Below, piece after piece: positions 48,837-59,224 of a stretch of 64,000 bases of DNA. Location: contig NZ_JAHCLR010000021.1 of the NCBI RefSeq assembly GCF_018455725.1, forward strand, positions 35,033-99,032, written 5' to 3'. The notes beneath the pieces were generated by a model that was not told where the DNA came from, ran no database searches, and was given only the letters and a program-made list of their open reading frames with translations. Within the stretch, counting starts at the first letter, position 1, and each line of letters opens with the position of its first letter. This DNA is from Mycolicibacter acidiphilus (GTDB lineage Bacteria > Actinomycetota > Actinomycetes > Mycobacteriales > Mycobacteriaceae). A program made the translations under genes and the position numbers.

Positions 48837-51800
48837 CTACCCGCCGAGGCAGCCCGGCCCCAGCAACGCTTTCAGATCGCCCATCAGCGCCGAGGACGGC
48901 GTGACCCGCAACGACGGATCCAGTTCCAGCACGGTGATCCGGTCCCCGCTGATCAGTCGCAGCTGCACCTGCGCGGTGCCCGGGTGCCGCGTCAGCACCT
49001 GCTTGAGGGCGGTGACCTTGTCGATCGTGCACTGCCGGGTCGGCAGGCTCACCGCCAGCGGCCGGTTCGCCGAGGCGCTGGTGAAGTCCGGTACCACCAC
49101 CTCGTTGGCGATCAGTGAGATCCGGTCGTCGCGGATGTTGACCTTCGCCCCGACCAGCACGACGGCGTCGTCGGTGATGTCGGCGCCGTAGGCGGAGTAG
49201 GTCTGCGGGAAGAACATCACCTCCACCCCGCCGGTGAGGTCTTCCAGCTGCGCCGACGCCCAGGGCAGCCCGTTCTTGTTGACCCGCCGGTTCACCGACG
49301 CCAGGATGCCGCCGATCCGGACCTGGCTGCCGTCCTTGACGTCGCCGTCCAGGATCGCCGGTATCGCGGTGTCGATCTGGGCGGCCAGCAGGTGCGCCAC
49401 CCCGTTCAGCGGGTGCCCGGAGACATACAACCCGAGCATCTCGCGTTCCAGCGCCAGCTTGTGCTTGTCGGCCCATTCCTCGTCGGGCACCTTGACGCCG
49501 AACACCGAAACGGACTCGCCGGCGTCGTCGTCACCACCGCCGAACAGGTCGAACTGGCCCATCGCCTGCGCCTTCTTGGTGCCCAGCACCGAGTCGACGG
49601 CCTCGGTGTGCACCAGGAACAGGCCTTTGCGCGGATGCCCCAGCGAGTCGAACGCACCGGCCTTGATCAACGACTCGGTGACCTTCTTGTTGCAGGCCGC
49701 GATGTCGATCTTGTTGAGGTAGTCGGAGAAGTCGGTGAATCTTCCCTTCTGCGTGCGGGTTTCGATCAACGAACCCACCACGTTCGCGCCGACGTTGCGG
49801 ACCGCGCCCATCCCGAACCGGATATCCTCGCCGACCGAGGCGAAGTTCACCACCGACTCGTTGACGTCCGGCGGCAGCACGGTGATGCCCAGCCGCCGGC
49901 AGTCGGCGAGGTACACCGCGGCCTTGTCCTTGTCATCGCCGACAGAGGTGAGCAGCCCGGCCATGTACTCGGCCGGATAATTCGCCTTGAGGTAGGCCGT
50001 CCAGTACGACACCAGGCCGTAGCCGGCAGCGTGCGACTTGTTGAACGCATACCCGGCGAACGGAAGGATGGTGTCCCACAACGCTTTCACGGCCTTCTCG
50101 GAGAACCCGTTGGCCGTCATCCCCTCATAGAAGCCCTTGTACTCGGCTTCGAGCACCTCCAGCTTCTTCTTGCCCATGGCCTTACGCAGCGCGTCGGCCT
50201 TACCCATCGTGTAGGAGGCGACCTTCTGCGCGATGAACATGATCTGCTCTTGGTAGACGATCAGGCCGTAGGTCTCCGACAGGATCTCTTTCAGCGGCTC
50301 TTCGAGCTCGGGGTGGATCGGCTTGATCGCCTGGCGGTCGTTCTTCCGGTCGGCATAGTCGTTGTGGGCGTTCATGCCCATCGGCCCGGGCCGGTACAGC
50401 GCCAGCACCGCGACGATGTCGTTGAACTCGGTGGGCTGCATGCGGCGCAGCAGGTCTCGCATCGGGCCGCCGTCGAGCTGGAACACCCCGAGAGTGTCGC
50501 CGCGGCTGAGCAACTCGTAGGTGGCCGGATCGTCGAACGGCAGCGCATCGAGGTCCAGGTCGATCCCGCGATTGGCCTTGATGTTCTGCAGGCAGTCGCC
50601 GATGATCGTCAGGTTCCGCAGCCCCAGGAAGTCCATCTTCAGCAGGCCGATGGCCTCACACGACGGGTAGTCCCAGCCGGTGATGATCGCGCCGTCCTGC
50701 GGGCGCTTCCACAGCGGGATCGCCTCGATCAGCGGCTCGGAGCTCATGATCACCGCGCAGGCGTGCACGCCGGCGTTGCGGACCAGGCCCTCCAGGCCGC
50801 GCGCGGTCTCGTAGATGGTGCGCACATCGGGGTCGGTGTCGATCAGGCCGCGCACCTCGGCGGCTTCCTTGTACCGCTCGTGGTTGGGGTCGGTGATGCC
50901 CGACAGCGGGATGTCCTTGGCCATGATCGGCGGCGGCAGCGCCTTGGTGATCCGGTCGGCGATCGCGAAACCCGGCTGCCCGTAGTTCACCCGGGCCGAG
51001 TCCTTCAGTGCCGCTTTCGTTTTGATGGTGCCGAAGGTGATGACCTGGGCGACGCGGTCGCTCCCCCACCGCTCGGCGGCGTACCGCACCATCTCACCGC
51101 GGCGGCGGTCGTCGAAGTCGATGTCGATGTCGGGCGCCGACGGCCGCTCCGGGTTCAGGAAGCGCTCGAACAGCAGCCCGTGCGGGATCGGGTCGATGTC
51201 GGTGATCCGCATCGCGTACGCGACCAGTGAACCGGCCGCCGAACCGCGGCCCGGCCCGACCCGGATGTCGATCGAGCGGGCGTAGCTGATCAGGTCCGCG
51301 ACGATCAGGAAGTAGGACGGGAAGCCCTTGCCGCAGATGACGTCGATCTCGTAGTCGGCGCGGCGGGTGTACTCCTCCGGCACACCGCCGGGAAAACGCC
51401 GCTCCAATCCGGCCTGCACCTCGTGGCGCAGCCAGGACTCCTGGTCGTGGCCGTCGGGCACCGGGAAGATCGGCATCCGATCGCGTGGAGCCCACACGTC
51501 CTCGTAGGACTCGACCCGCTCGGCGATCAGCAGGGTGGAGTCGCAGGCGCCGGGGATCTCGTCGTCCCACAGCGCCCGCATCTCGGCGGCCGACTTGAGG
51601 TAGTAACCGTCGCCGTCGAACTTGAACCGGGTCGGGTCCGACAGCGTCTTGCCGGTCTGCACGCACAGCAGCGCCTCGTGGTTGTGCGCGGCTTCCCGCG
51701 TGACGTAGTGGCAGTCGTTGGTGGCCAGCGCCGGGATGTTCAGCTTGCGGCCGACCTCCAACAGCCCTTCGCGCACCCGGCGTTCGATGGACAGGCCGTG

Positions 51801-52388
51801 ATCCATCAACTCCAGGAAGTAGTTCTCGGCACCGAAGATCTCCCGCCACTTCGCTGCCGCCTCCAGCGCCTCGGCGTCCTGGCCGAGCCGCAGCCTGGTC
51901 TGCACCTCCCCGGACGGGCAGCCGGTGGTGGCGATGATGCCCGTCGCGTTCTCGGCGATGATCTCGGCGTCCATCCGCGACCACTTGCCCAACTGGCCCT
52001 CGAACGACGCCAGCGAGGACAGCTTGAACAGGTTGCGCAGCCCGGTGGCGTTCGCCGCCACCATTGTCATGTGCGTGTAGGACCCACTGCCGGAGACGTC
52101 GTCGCTCTTCTGGCCGGGGTCACCCCAGAGGATCCGGCGGGTCTCGAACCGCGACGCCGGCGCGATGTACGCCTCGACCCCGATGATCGGTTTGATGCCC
52201 GCCTTGGTGGCGGCGTTGTAGAACTCGCTGGCACCGAACATGTTGCCGTGGTCCGTCATGCCGATCGCGGGCATTTCAAGGCGCTGCGCCTCGGCGAGCA
52301 TCGGGGAGATCTTGGCCGCCCCGTCCAGCATCGAGTACTCGGTGTGGTTATGCAGGTGCACGAAGGACCGCGAGGCAGAACTGTCCAT
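48837..52388 (-). CDS. dnaE1: DNA polymerase III alpha subunit
   Basis: The 1183-residue replicative polymerase. The N-terminal PHP domain begins [15 protein letters not shown] and keeps the metal-type His residues, consistent with its proofreading role in mycobacterial DnaE1. The palm catalytic site is PDIDIDF near residue 417, with [12 protein letters not shown] shortly before. A helix-hairpin-helix region, OB fold and C-terminal domain follow (to [11 protein letters not shown]). Full length compared with M. tuberculosis DnaE1 (Rv1547). It is divergent from the PE-PPE gene. A TAGACT box lies 9 bases before the ATG. Confidence 0.98.
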   Translation of the reverse strand: MDSSASRSFVHLHNHTEYSMLDGAAKISPMLAEAQRLEMPAIGMTDHGNMFGASEFYNAATKAGIKPIIGVEAYIAPASRFETRRILWGDPGQKSDDVSGSGSYTHMTMVAANATGLRNLFKLSSLASFEGQLGKWSRMDAEIIAENATGIIATTGCPSGEVQTRLRLGQDAEALEAAAKWREIFGAENYFLELMDHGLSIERRVREGLLEVGRKLNIPALATNDCHYVTREAAHNHEALLCVQTGKTLSDPTRFKFDGDGYYLKSAAEMRALWDDEIPGACDSTLLIAERVESYEDVWAPRDRMPIFPVPDGHDQESWLRHEVQAGLERRFPGGVPEEYTRRADYEIDVICGKGFPSYFLIVADLISYARSIDIRVGPGRGSAAGSLVAYAMRITDIDPIPHGLLFERFLNPERPSAPDIDIDFDDRRRGEMVRYAAERWGSDRVAQVITFGTIKTKAALKDSARVNYGQPGFAIADRITKALPPPIMAKDIPLSGITDPNHERYKEAAEVRGLIDTDPDVRTIYETARGLEGLVRNAGVHACAVIMSSEPLIEAIPLWKRPQDGAIITGWDYPSCEAIGLLKMDFLGLRNLTIIGDCLQNIKANRGIDLDLDALPFDDPATYELLSRGDTLGVFQLDGGPMRDLLRRMQPTEFNDIVAVLALYRPGPMGMNAHNDYADRKNDRQAIKPIHPELEEPLKEILSETYGLIVYQEQIMFIAQKVASYTMGKADALRKAMGKKKLEVLEAEYKGFYEGMTANGFSEKAVKALWDTILPFAGYAFNKSHAAGYGLVSYWTAYLKANYPAEYMAGLLTSVGDDKDKAAVYLADCRRLGITVLPPDVNESVVNFASVGEDIRFGMGAVRNVGANVVGSLIETRTQKGRFTDFSDYLNKIDIAACNKKVTESLIKAGAFDSLGHPRKGLFLVHTEAVDSVLGTKKAQAMGQFDLFGGGDDDAGESVSVFGVKVPDEEWADKHKLALEREMLGLYVSGHPLNGVAHLLAAQIDTAIPAILDGDVKDGSQVRIGGILASVNRRVNKNGLPWASAQLEDLTGGVEVMFFPQTYSAYGADITDDAVVLVGAKVNIRDDRISLIANEVVVPDFTSASANRPLAVSLPTRQCTIDKVTALKQVLTRHPGTAQVQLRLISGDRITVLELDPSLRVTPSSALMGDLKALLGPGCLGG

Positions 52389-52562
52389 AGGACCGCCAGT
52401 CTATGACCGGCCACCGACGGGTCGCGGCGTGTCGGCGGGTGTGTCCGCCGAACGGTGTAGCCGCGGACACGGCCGCCACCCGTTGTGCTGCATTTTCACC
52501 GTACGGCGGTGCACAGTGATTAACGTTGCGCGTGGGGGGCGATGGGCGAAGGGACCTTCACC

Positions 52563-53456
52563 ATGCACCTCGCAACGATGACGACCGCCCTGCTGATCGC
52601 CGGCGGTATCGGTGCCGTCGGCCCGGTGCCGGGCCCGGCCGTCGCCGCGATCGAGTGGACGCTGACCGCGGGCCTGGGCGACGGCGTCGCGCTGATCCTG
52701 GGCCCGATGGGCACCGTGATGCCCAACGACACGCTGATGGCCAGCGCCGACCGGATCTTCCTGGAACCGCTCGGTTTCACCGGTCACACCGAAGGGGTGG
52801 CAACTCCCTACTCCTTCAGCTTCAGCGGCTACGACTGGGACGCCACGGTCGCGCAGGGCGTCACGAATCTGGTCGACGCGGTCAAAACGCAGATCGCCGA
52901 CGGCCACGTCAGCGCCGAGGATCCGCTGGTGATCTTCGGCTACTCGCAGGGCACGACGATCGCCACCCAGGCGATGCAGCAACTCGTCGACGCCGGGGTG
53001 CCCGCCGACTACCTGCATTTCGTGCTGACCGGGCACGCCGCGTCGGCGTTCGGCGGGTTCCTGAACGCGTTCGTGCCGTCCCTGCCGGACTGGCTGCAGG
53101 AACCGGTCCGGCAATTCCTGGACTTCATCAACCTCGGCGACCTGATCGGCGCCACCACCCCCGATGGTCCGTACGCCACCGACGTGTACACGCTGCCCGG
53201 CGACGGCTGGTCGGACTGGCCCAGCAGTGTCACCGCCGACCCGTCAGCGACGTGGGATGCCCTCATCGGCGCGTTCAGCGTGCATCTCGCGTACTTCGGG
53301 CTGACCCCGGAGCAGGTCGGTGACGCGGTGCTGACGCACACCGACGGCACCGCCGACTACTTCACGATCCCCGATGCGCACATCGATTGGCTGACGACGC
53401 TCTGGAACTCGGCGATCAACGTCGGGGACATCCCGGCGTGGCTGGCCGGGCTCTGA
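52563..53456 (+). CDS. PE-PPE-domain serine hydrolase
   Basis: A protein of about 297 residues with the PE-PPE alpha/beta-hydrolase domain but no PE or PPE N-terminal domain. An N-terminal hydrophobic segment (MTTALLIAGGIGAVGPVPGP) looks like a signal peptide or anchor. The nucleophile elbow is VIFGYSQGTTIATQAM; SAFGGFLNAFVPSLPDW is another usual part of the domain. The closing NSAINVGDIPAWLAGL resembles the end of related mycobacterial proteins. Members act as esterases or acyltransferases in the cell envelope. An in-frame ATG at 52542 would add 7 residues. Confidence 0.83.
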   Translation: MHLATMTTALLIAGGIGAVGPVPGPAVAAIEWTLTAGLGDGVALILGPMGTVMPNDTLMASADRIFLEPLGFTGHTEGVATPYSFSFSGYDWDATVAQGVTNLVDAVKTQIADGHVSAEDPLVIFGYSQGTTIATQAMQQLVDAGVPADYLHFVLTGHAASAFGGFLNAFVPSLPDWLQEPVRQFLDFINLGDLIGATTPDGPYATDVYTLPGDGWSDWPSSVTADPSATWDALIGAFSVHLAYFGLTPEQVGDAVLTHTDGTADYFTIPDAHIDWLTTLWNSAINVGDIPAWLAGL

Positions 53457-53539
53457 AAAGCGGGGCGGGGAAACCGTTTCCGGGACAGCGGCGACTGGTG
53501 TGCACTACGTTGAGTTTTCGTGGAGCGGAGGAGACACAC

Positions 53540-53755
53540 ATGAGCGTGTACCGGGTGATCGACATCATCGGGACCAGCCCGTCGTCGTGGGAGAACGCCG
53601 CAGCCGAGGCGATTCACCGGACCAAGCAGACCATCGATGACATCCGGGTCGCGCAGGTCGTCGAGCAGGACCTCACCCTCGACGACAAGGGCGGCATCAT
53701 CTACCGCACCAAGCTGCGGGTGTCGTTCAAGATCCGGCCGCCCAAGGGCTCCTAG
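53540..53755 (+). CDS. Dodecin
   Basis: A 71-residue flavin-storage protein. It matches the dodecin fold from end to end: VYRVIDIIGTSPSSWENAAA, then the helix EAIHRTKQTIDDIRVAQV, and the antiparallel strands ending in LRVSFKI. Dodecins assemble as dodecamers that bind flavins or CoA. The ATG at 53540 has GGAGGAG about 8 bases upstream. A dodecin followed by a methyltransferase gene also occurs in M. tuberculosis (Rv1498A/Rv1498c), although at another chromosomal position. Confidence 0.93.
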   Translation: MSVYRVIDIIGTSPSSWENAAAEAIHRTKQTIDDIRVAQVVEQDLTLDDKGGIIYRTKLRVSFKIRPPKGS

Positions 53756-53802
53756 ACCACCTCCGCAGCGGACCGCCTGACGCGTCGGCTGCGGCACTGG
53801 CG

Positions 53803-53808
53803 AATAAT
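53803..53808 (+). promoter_or_regulatory. -10 box deciding the start of the next methyltransferase
   Basis: AATAAT, 7 bases before the ATG at 53816. It overlaps the alternative ATG at 53807, which would lie inside the promoter and so is unlikely to be translated from this transcript. Confidence 0.5.
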
Positions 53809-53815
53809 GCCGGGC

Positions 53816-54580
53816 ATGGCGCGTAGCTTCGATGAACTGGTGTCCGAGGCGGCCGCCGCCGCGGTCGACGGATGGGATTTCTCCTGGCTGGACGGGCGGG
53901 CCACTGAGCAGCGCCCACCCTGGGGCTACCAGCGGATGATCGGCGAACGGCTCGCCGGGGTGTCGGCCGCCCTTGATCTGCAGACCGGTGGCGGCGAGGT
54001 GTTGGCCGGGGCCGGCCAGTCCGGCGGATTCCCGCGCACCATGGTGGCGACCGAGGCGTGGCCGCCGAACGCCGCCCGCGCCACCGCCCGGCTGCATCCG
54101 CTGGGCGTCGCGGTGGTGTCGGTGCCGGAACGGCCGCCGCTGCCGTTCGCCGACAACGCGTTCGACCTGATCACCAGCCGGCACCCCAACGAGATCTGGT
54201 GGACCGAGATCGCCCGGGTGCTGCGATCCGGCGGAACCTACCTGTCCCAGCAGATCGGCCCGGCGTCGATGATCGAGCTGACCGAGTTCTTCCTCGGGCC
54301 GATGCCCGGCAAGGGCGCCGGCTACGCCCCGGACGTCCAGCGCGCGCAGGCGGTCGAGGCCGGTCTGGAGGTCGTCGACGTCCGCGCCGAGCGGCTGCGG
54401 GCGGAGTTCTTCGACGTCGGCGCCGTCGTCTATTTCCTGCGCAAGGTGATCTGGACGGTGCCGGGCTTCACCGTGGAGCCGCACCTGGACCGGCTGCGCG
54501 AACTGCACCAGCGAATCCTCGACGACGGCCCGTTCGTCGCGCACGCCACCCGGGTGCTGATCGAGGCCCGCAAGCCGTAG
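53816..54580 (+). CDS. Class I SAM methyltransferase (Rv1498c-like)
   Basis: A 254-residue methyltransferase. The SAM-binding region is unusual: LDLQTGGGEVLAGAGQ replaces the common GCGxG form, followed by the acidic strand MVATEAWPPNAARA and the later motif PPLPFADNAFDLITSRHPN. ARVLRSGGTYLSQQIGP gives the usual strand after the catalytic pocket. Substrate unknown. Start choice rests on the -10 box at 53803-53808. It converges with the rluD-like gene across a long hairpin. Confidence 0.85.
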   Translation: MARSFDELVSEAAAAAVDGWDFSWLDGRATEQRPPWGYQRMIGERLAGVSAALDLQTGGGEVLAGAGQSGGFPRTMVATEAWPPNAARATARLHPLGVAVVSVPERPPLPFADNAFDLITSRHPNEIWWTEIARVLRSGGTYLSQQIGPASMIELTEFFLGPMPGKGAGYAPDVQRAQAVEAGLEVVDVRAERLRAEFFDVGAVVYFLRKVIWTVPGFTVEPHLDRLRELHQRILDDGPFVAHATRVLIEARKP

Positions 54581-54586
54581 GCCGCG

Positions 54587-54651
54587 GCGTTGACTCTGCG
54601 CCCACGGCGGGGGCCACTCGCACTTGTGCGCCGTGGCCGCAGAGTCAACGC
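54587..54651. repeat. Long inverted repeat (REP-like) that supplies the rluD-like stop codon
   Basis: Two 23-base arms, 54587-54609 and 54629-54651, are complementary except at one position, with a 19-base loop. The arm sequence begins GCGTTGACTCTGCG. The right arm contains the TGA of the minus-strand pseudouridine synthase gene. It lies between convergent genes and should form a strong hairpin in both transcripts, so it can act as a bidirectional terminator. Its length and near-perfect symmetry suggest a mobile palindromic element. Confidence 0.85.
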
Positions 54652-55574
54652 GAAACGTCGCGCAGCACGTCCAGCGCGTGCTGCAGGTCCGCCGGGTATT
54701 CGCTGGTGATCTCGATCCACCGCCCGTCGTCGGGGTGGGCGAACGCCAGTGAGCGGGCGTGCAGCCACTGCCGCTCCAACCCCAGCTTCTTGGCCAGCGT
54801 CGGGTCGGCGCCGTAGGTCGCATCACCGCAGCAGGGGTGGCGCAGCGCGGCGAAGTGCACCCGGATCTGGTGGGTGCGGCCGGTTTCCAGGTGCACGTCG
54901 AGCAGGCTGGCGGCGGTGAACGCCTCCACCGTGTCGTAGTGGGTGATCGAGTGTCGGCCGTCGGCGGTGACGGTGAACTTCCACTCCGGCCCGTGGTGAC
55001 GGCCGATCGGCGCGTCGATGGTGCCGCTGGACGGATCCGGGTGGCCCTGCACCAGCGCGTGGTAGCGCTTGTCGACGGTGCGTGCCTTGAACGCGCGCTT
55101 GAGCACGGTGTAGGCGCGTTCCGAGATCGCCACCACCATCACCCCGGACGTGCCGACGTCCAGCCGGTGCACGATGCCCTGCCGCTCCGGCACCCCGGAG
55201 GTGGTGATCCGGTAGCCGGCGGCGGCCAGCCCACCCAGCACCGTCGGCCCAGTCCAGCCCACCGAGGCGTGCGCGGCGACCCCCGGCGGCTTGTCGACGG
55301 CCACGATGTCGGCGTCGGAGTACAGGATCTCCATGCCCTCGATCTCGACCGGGGTGTTCTCGATCGGCGCCGGCGCCTCCGGCAACCGGACCTGCAGCCA
55401 GGCGCCGGCGGCCAGTCGGTCGGATTTGCCGGCGGGCGCCCCGTCGAGTTCGACGTCACCGTTCTCGGCGAGCGTCGCCACCACGGTCCGCGACAGGCCC
55501 AGCAGTCGGGACAGCCCGGCGTCCACCCGCATCCCGGCCAGCCCCTCCGGCACCGGCATCGACCGCGAACTCAT
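54645..55574 (-). CDS. RluD/RluA-family pseudouridine synthase
   Basis: A 309-residue enzyme. The N-terminal S4 domain (residues about 10-70: [20 protein letters not shown]) is followed by the catalytic domain with the motif [15 protein letters not shown] containing the essential Asp. Further family parts are [24 protein letters not shown] and [19 protein letters not shown]. It modifies uridines in rRNA, probably 23S. The ATG overlaps the lspA stop by one base, as for Rv1540 and lspA. Its last codon and stop lie in the inverted repeat. Confidence 0.94.
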   Translation of the reverse strand: MSSRSMPVPEGLAGMRVDAGLSRLLGLSRTVVATLAENGDVELDGAPAGKSDRLAAGAWLQVRLPEAPAPIENTPVEIEGMEILYSDADIVAVDKPPGVAAHASVGWTGPTVLGGLAAAGYRITTSGVPERQGIVHRLDVGTSGVMVVAISERAYTVLKRAFKARTVDKRYHALVQGHPDPSSGTIDAPIGRHHGPEWKFTVTADGRHSITHYDTVEAFTAASLLDVHLETGRTHQIRVHFAALRHPCCGDATYGADPTLAKKLGLERQWLHARSLAFAHPDDGRWIEITSEYPADLQHALDVLRDVSR

Positions 55575-56152
55575 CAGGGCTGGTCGGCCTTCTGCCGGCC
55601 GACGCTGTCGAAGTCGAAACCGAACACCGAGAGCCCGACCAGCAGCATCGCGCCGCCCACCACGGCCGGGTCGGCGACGTTGAACACCGGCCACCAGCCG
55701 ATCGACAGGAAGTCCACCACGTGGCCCTGCAGGTGGCCGGGGGCCCGGAAGAACCGATCCACCAGGTTGCCCAGCGCCCCGCCGAGGATCATGCCCAGGC
55801 CGACCGCCCACCACGGCGACACCAGCCGCCGCGACATCCAGATGATGCCCAGCACCACCGAACTCGCGATCAGCGTCAGCACCCAGGTGTAGCCGGTGGC
55901 CATCGAGAAGGCGGCGCCGGAGTTGCGCACCAGCGTCCAGGTCACGGTGTTGCCGATGATCGGCACCGGCTGACCGGGGGTGAGCATCCGCACCGCGAGC
56001 ACCTTGGTGATGACGTCGGCGACCAGCACGACCGCGGCCACCGACACCAGCAGCGCCAACCGGCGGCGCGGCTTGGCGGGTGGTTCGGCGGCTTCGGCCG
56101 CGTCATCCACCACCACGGCCGGCTCGCTGGAGTCGGTTGTTTCCTCGGTCAC
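55574..56152 (-). CDS. lspA: Lipoprotein signal peptidase
   Basis: A membrane aspartyl protease of about 192 residues that cleaves signal peptides of lipidated prolipoproteins. It has four transmembrane helices and the catalytic aspartates in [20 protein letters not shown] (first) and [18 protein letters not shown] (second); RNSGAAFSM is a further signature. The hydrophilic N-terminus is acidic and variable, as in other mycobacteria. GTG 56152 is used here; ATG 56167 in the same frame would add five residues. Divergent from ansA, whose ATG is 41 bases away. Confidence 0.95.
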   Translation of the reverse strand: MTEETTDSSEPAVVVDDAAEAAEPPAKPRRRLALLVSVAAVVLVADVITKVLAVRMLTPGQPVPIIGNTVTWTLVRNSGAAFSMATGYTWVLTLIASSVVLGIIWMSRRLVSPWWAVGLGMILGGALGNLVDRFFRAPGHLQGHVVDFLSIGWWPVFNVADPAVVGGAMLLVGLSVFGFDFDSVGRQKADQP

Positions 56153-56193
56153 GCCACCATCATCCATGAGTCCGGGTGCGGCATGATCACGGC

Positions 56194-57141
56194 ATGGCGC
56201 CGCCGTCCCCATATCTGACAGTCATCACCACCGGCGGAACCATCGCCACCAGCACCGATGCGGCCGGTGTGCGCCGGCCCACCCGACACGGCGCGGACCT
56301 GATCGCGGGCCTCGGGGCGGGGCTCGAGGTGCGCGTGCTGGACCTGATGGGCAAGGACAGCTCCGAGCTGACCCCGGCCGACTGGAACCGGATCGCCGCG
56401 GCGGTGCGCGACGCAGTGGAAGGCGGCGCCGACGGGGTGGTGGTCACGCACGGCACCGACACCTGCGAGGAGACCGCGCTGTGGCTGGAACTCGGCTACG
56501 CCGGGGACGCGCCGGTGGTGATCACCGGGGCACAGCGCAGCGCCGACGCCCCCGACGCAGACGGCCCGGGGAACCTGCGCGACGCGATCATGGTGGCGGC
56601 GAACCCGGCGGCCCGCGGACTGGGGGTGCTGGTCTGCTTCGCCGGGCGCCTGCTGGCGCCGCTGGGCCTGTACAAGGCGAGCACTCGGGATCTGACCGGA
56701 TTCAGCGGTGACCTGATCGGTACCGTCGCCGACGGCCGGGTGGAGTTGACGGCCGGCAAGACCCGGCCTCAGCTGGGTGCGGTGGCCCCGGACCCGCGGG
56801 TGGACGTCGTCGCGCTGTACGCCGGCGCCGATGCCGTCGCCCTGGATGCGTGCGCGGCCGCCGGGGCGCGCGCGGTGGTGCTGGAGGCGCTCGGCTCCGG
56901 CAACGCCCCGGCCGCGGTGATCGACGGCGTGCGGCGGCACTGCGCCGACGGACTGGTGGTCGCGGTGTCCAGCCGGGTACCGGGCGGGCGGATCGGACCG
57001 GATTACGGGCCGGGCCGGGCGCTGGTGGACGCCGGCGCGATGGTGGTTCCCCGGCTGCGGCCGGCGCAGGCGCGGGTGCTGCTGATCGCGGCGGTGGCCG
57101 CCGATGCGCCGGTGGGCGACGTCGTCGACCGGTGGGGCTGA
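56194..57141 (+). CDS. ansA: L-asparaginase, type I/II family
   Basis: A 315-residue amidohydrolase that releases ammonia from asparagine. The first catalytic Thr is in [11 protein letters not shown] and the second in [17 protein letters not shown], with the [20 protein letters not shown] segment completing the site. No signal peptide is seen, so it is cytosolic. The ATG at 56194 has CATGAT 6 bases upstream, a plausible leaderless promoter. It matches Rv1538c in place. It converges with dinB after 7 bases. Confidence 0.95.
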   Translation: MAPPSPYLTVITTGGTIATSTDAAGVRRPTRHGADLIAGLGAGLEVRVLDLMGKDSSELTPADWNRIAAAVRDAVEGGADGVVVTHGTDTCEETALWLELGYAGDAPVVITGAQRSADAPDADGPGNLRDAIMVAANPAARGLGVLVCFAGRLLAPLGLYKASTRDLTGFSGDLIGTVADGRVELTAGKTRPQLGAVAPDPRVDVVALYAGADAVALDACAAAGARAVVLEALGSGNAPAAVIDGVRRHCADGLVVAVSSRVPGGRIGPDYGPGRALVDAGAMVVPRLRPAQARVLLIAAVAADAPVGDVVDRWG

Positions 57142-57148
57142 GCCCGCC

Positions 57149-58552
57149 TCAGTCGTCGTGGTCGGCCAGCGCGGCGAGGTAGTCCGGCCAGGCCAGGCTG
57201 TCCCGCGGATCCGCGTCGGCGAGGTCGGGGGTGTCGGCGGGGAACGTTCGGGCGCGGCCCGGTCCGGTTGCCCGGGTCTCGAACCGCACGGTCACCACCC
57301 CGTGGCCGGCGCCCTGCACCCAGCCGTGCCCGAACTCGGGGTGTGCGACGTCGTCGCCGATCTGCCAGCCGCCGTCGTCCCCACCGACCTCAACAACCGC
57401 ATCGGGGGCCGGCCCGGTGTCCGGCGGCGGCACCTGGTCCGGTTCGGTCGGATCCCCGGCCGCGTCATCGGAGGCCTCGGGGGCCTCGAACAGCGGTTCC
57501 TGACGGACCTCGTCGAGCCGCGTCAGCCCGGAGAACCCCACCCCGAGCAGCCGGATCGGGCCGACCTCCCGCGGGTCGAGCAGCAGGCGGCGGGCCGCGG
57601 CGATCAAGGTGGCCGCATCGGTGGTCGGCAGGCCCAGGGTCACCGACCGGGTCAGCACCGACATGTCGGATTTGCGGAGTTTGACGGTGACGGTGCGCGC
57701 CCCGCGGCCGTCGGCCAGCAGCCGCCGGTGGGTGTGCTCGCCGATCGGCCCGACCGCGGCGTGCAACTGATCGAGCGTGGTCAGATCGGCCGGAAAGGTG
57801 GACTCGGCGCTGATCTGTTTGGCCTCCGCACGTTCGGCGACCGGTCGGTCGTCGACACCGTGCGCCAGCCGGTGCAGGGCGACGCCGGTGGTGGCGCCCA
57901 GGATGCTGCCGACCTCGGCCTCGGTCAGCGCGGCGAACTGGCCGATGGTGTCGATGCCCAGCCGGTGCAACCGCTCCTCGGCGACCGGGCCGATCCCCCA
58001 CAGTCGGCGCACCGGCAACCCGTGCAGCAGCGTGCGTTCCTCGGCGGGGTCCACCACCGTGATGCCGTCCGGCTTGGCCAGGTCGGAGGCGATCTTGGCG
58101 ATCTGCTTGCCCGAACCGGCGCCGACCGAGGCCACCAGCCCGGTCTGCGCGCGGACCCGTCGGCGCAGGTCCTCGCAGAACGCTGCGACGTCGTCTTTCG
58201 CAGTCCCGGCCAGCTCGGCAGGCTCACCGAACGCCTCATCGAACGAGAGTTGCTCGACGATGGGGATCACCGCCCGCACCGTCTCGAAGACCCGCCGGCT
58301 GGCGACCCGGTACACCCCGCCACGCGGCGGCAGCACCACTGCCGGCGACCCCACCAGCCGGCGCGCCTGATGCATCGGCATCGCCGACCGGGCGCCGAAC
58401 ACCCGCGCCTCGTAGCTGGCCCCGGCCACCACGCCGCGCCCCCCGAGTCCCCCGACCAGTACCGGGCGGCCGGCCAGCGTCGGACGGGTCAGCTGCTCGA
58501 CGGACGCGAAGAACGCGTCCATGTCCAGGTGCAGGACCCAGCGATCAGCCAC
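57149..58552 (-). CDS. dinB: DNA polymerase IV (Y family)
   Basis: A 467-residue translesion polymerase corresponding to Rv1537 (DinX/DinB1). Catalytic acidic residues are in [14 protein letters not shown] (residues 7-20) and LSFDEAF (102-108). The thumb helix-hairpin-helix region ([20 protein letters not shown]) and little-finger domain follow. After about residue 345 comes an acidic/proline linker ([18 protein letters not shown]) and a C-terminal module of about 75 residues ([20 protein letters not shown]) that resembles the UvrD C-terminal Tudor-like fold, as in other mycobacterial DinB1 proteins. Start at GTG 58552. Confidence 0.95.
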   Translation of the reverse strand: MADRWVLHLDMDAFFASVEQLTRPTLAGRPVLVGGLGGRGVVAGASYEARVFGARSAMPMHQARRLVGSPAVVLPPRGGVYRVASRRVFETVRAVIPIVEQLSFDEAFGEPAELAGTAKDDVAAFCEDLRRRVRAQTGLVASVGAGSGKQIAKIASDLAKPDGITVVDPAEERTLLHGLPVRRLWGIGPVAEERLHRLGIDTIGQFAALTEAEVGSILGATTGVALHRLAHGVDDRPVAERAEAKQISAESTFPADLTTLDQLHAAVGPIGEHTHRRLLADGRGARTVTVKLRKSDMSVLTRSVTLGLPTTDAATLIAAARRLLLDPREVGPIRLLGVGFSGLTRLDEVRQEPLFEAPEASDDAAGDPTEPDQVPPPDTGPAPDAVVEVGGDDGGWQIGDDVAHPEFGHGWVQGAGHGVVTVRFETRATGPGRARTFPADTPDLADADPRDSLAWPDYLAALADHDD

Positions 58553-58570
58553 CGTTCAATGCTATTGGGC

Positions 58571-58576
58571 TAGCGT
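58571..58576 (+). promoter_or_regulatory. -10 box of the inserted methyltransferase (leaderless)
   Basis: TAGCGT, 7 bases before the ATG at 58584, in the gap divergent from dinB. Confidence 0.45.
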
Positions 58577-58583
58577 GGAAATC

Positions 58584-59153
58584 ATGGCGATGAACCTCCT
58601 GCACCGGAAATGCTGTAGTTCCCAGCGGTGGGCCAAGCAGGTCGAAGACCAGATGATCCCGTGGGCACTGCACGGGGTGGACCTCGGCGACGACGTCCTG
58701 GAGATCGGGCCGGGCTACGGGGCCAACATCCGGGTGCTGATCGAACGGGCGCAGCGTTACACCGCCGTCGAGATCGACCCGGTGATGGCGCAGCGGCTGG
58801 ACGCCGAGTTCGGGTCCCGCGCGACGATCATCAACGGCGATGGCACCGACACCGGGCTGCCGGCCGGACAGTTCAGCTCGGTGGTGTGTTTCACGATGCT
58901 GCACCACGTTCCGACCGTCGAGTTGCAGGATCGGCTGTTCGCCGAGGCGTTCCGGGTGCTGGCCCCCGGCGGGGTGTTCGCCGGCAGCGACGGAGTGCCG
59001 TCCTGGCATTTCCGGCTGATCCACTTCCGCGACACCTACAACCCGATCCCACCGTCGACGCTGGCGGATCGGTTGCGGGCAGCCGGCTTCGCCGAGGTGC
59101 GGACCGATGTCGGCGCCGGCCGGCAACGCTGGCGGGCGGTCAAGCCCGGGTGA
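58584..59153 (+). CDS. Class I SAM methyltransferase, Methyltransf_11/25 type
   Basis: A 189-residue methyltransferase with the full SAM-binding set: VLEIGPGYGANIRVLIER (motif I), YTAVEIDPVMAQRL (acidic motif II), NGDGTDTGLPAGQFSSVV and MLHHVPTVELQD (motif IV), AFRVLAPGGVFAGSD (post-IV). The N-terminus MAMNLLHRKCCSSQRWAKQV resembles small mycobacterial methyltransferases of unknown target. It is not part of the M. tuberculosis gene order here; with the thioesterase it forms a two-gene insertion between dinB and ileS. Confidence 0.85.
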   Translation: MAMNLLHRKCCSSQRWAKQVEDQMIPWALHGVDLGDDVLEIGPGYGANIRVLIERAQRYTAVEIDPVMAQRLDAEFGSRATIINGDGTDTGLPAGQFSSVVCFTMLHHVPTVELQDRLFAEAFRVLAPGGVFAGSDGVPSWHFRLIHFRDTYNPIPPSTLADRLRAAGFAEVRTDVGAGRQRWRAVKPG

Positions 59154-59224
59154 CCCATGCACGCACGGGTGCCGTAGCTTTGCTGCGGCGTCAAGACAGG
59201 CACTACCAGCGAACAGGAGATGGA

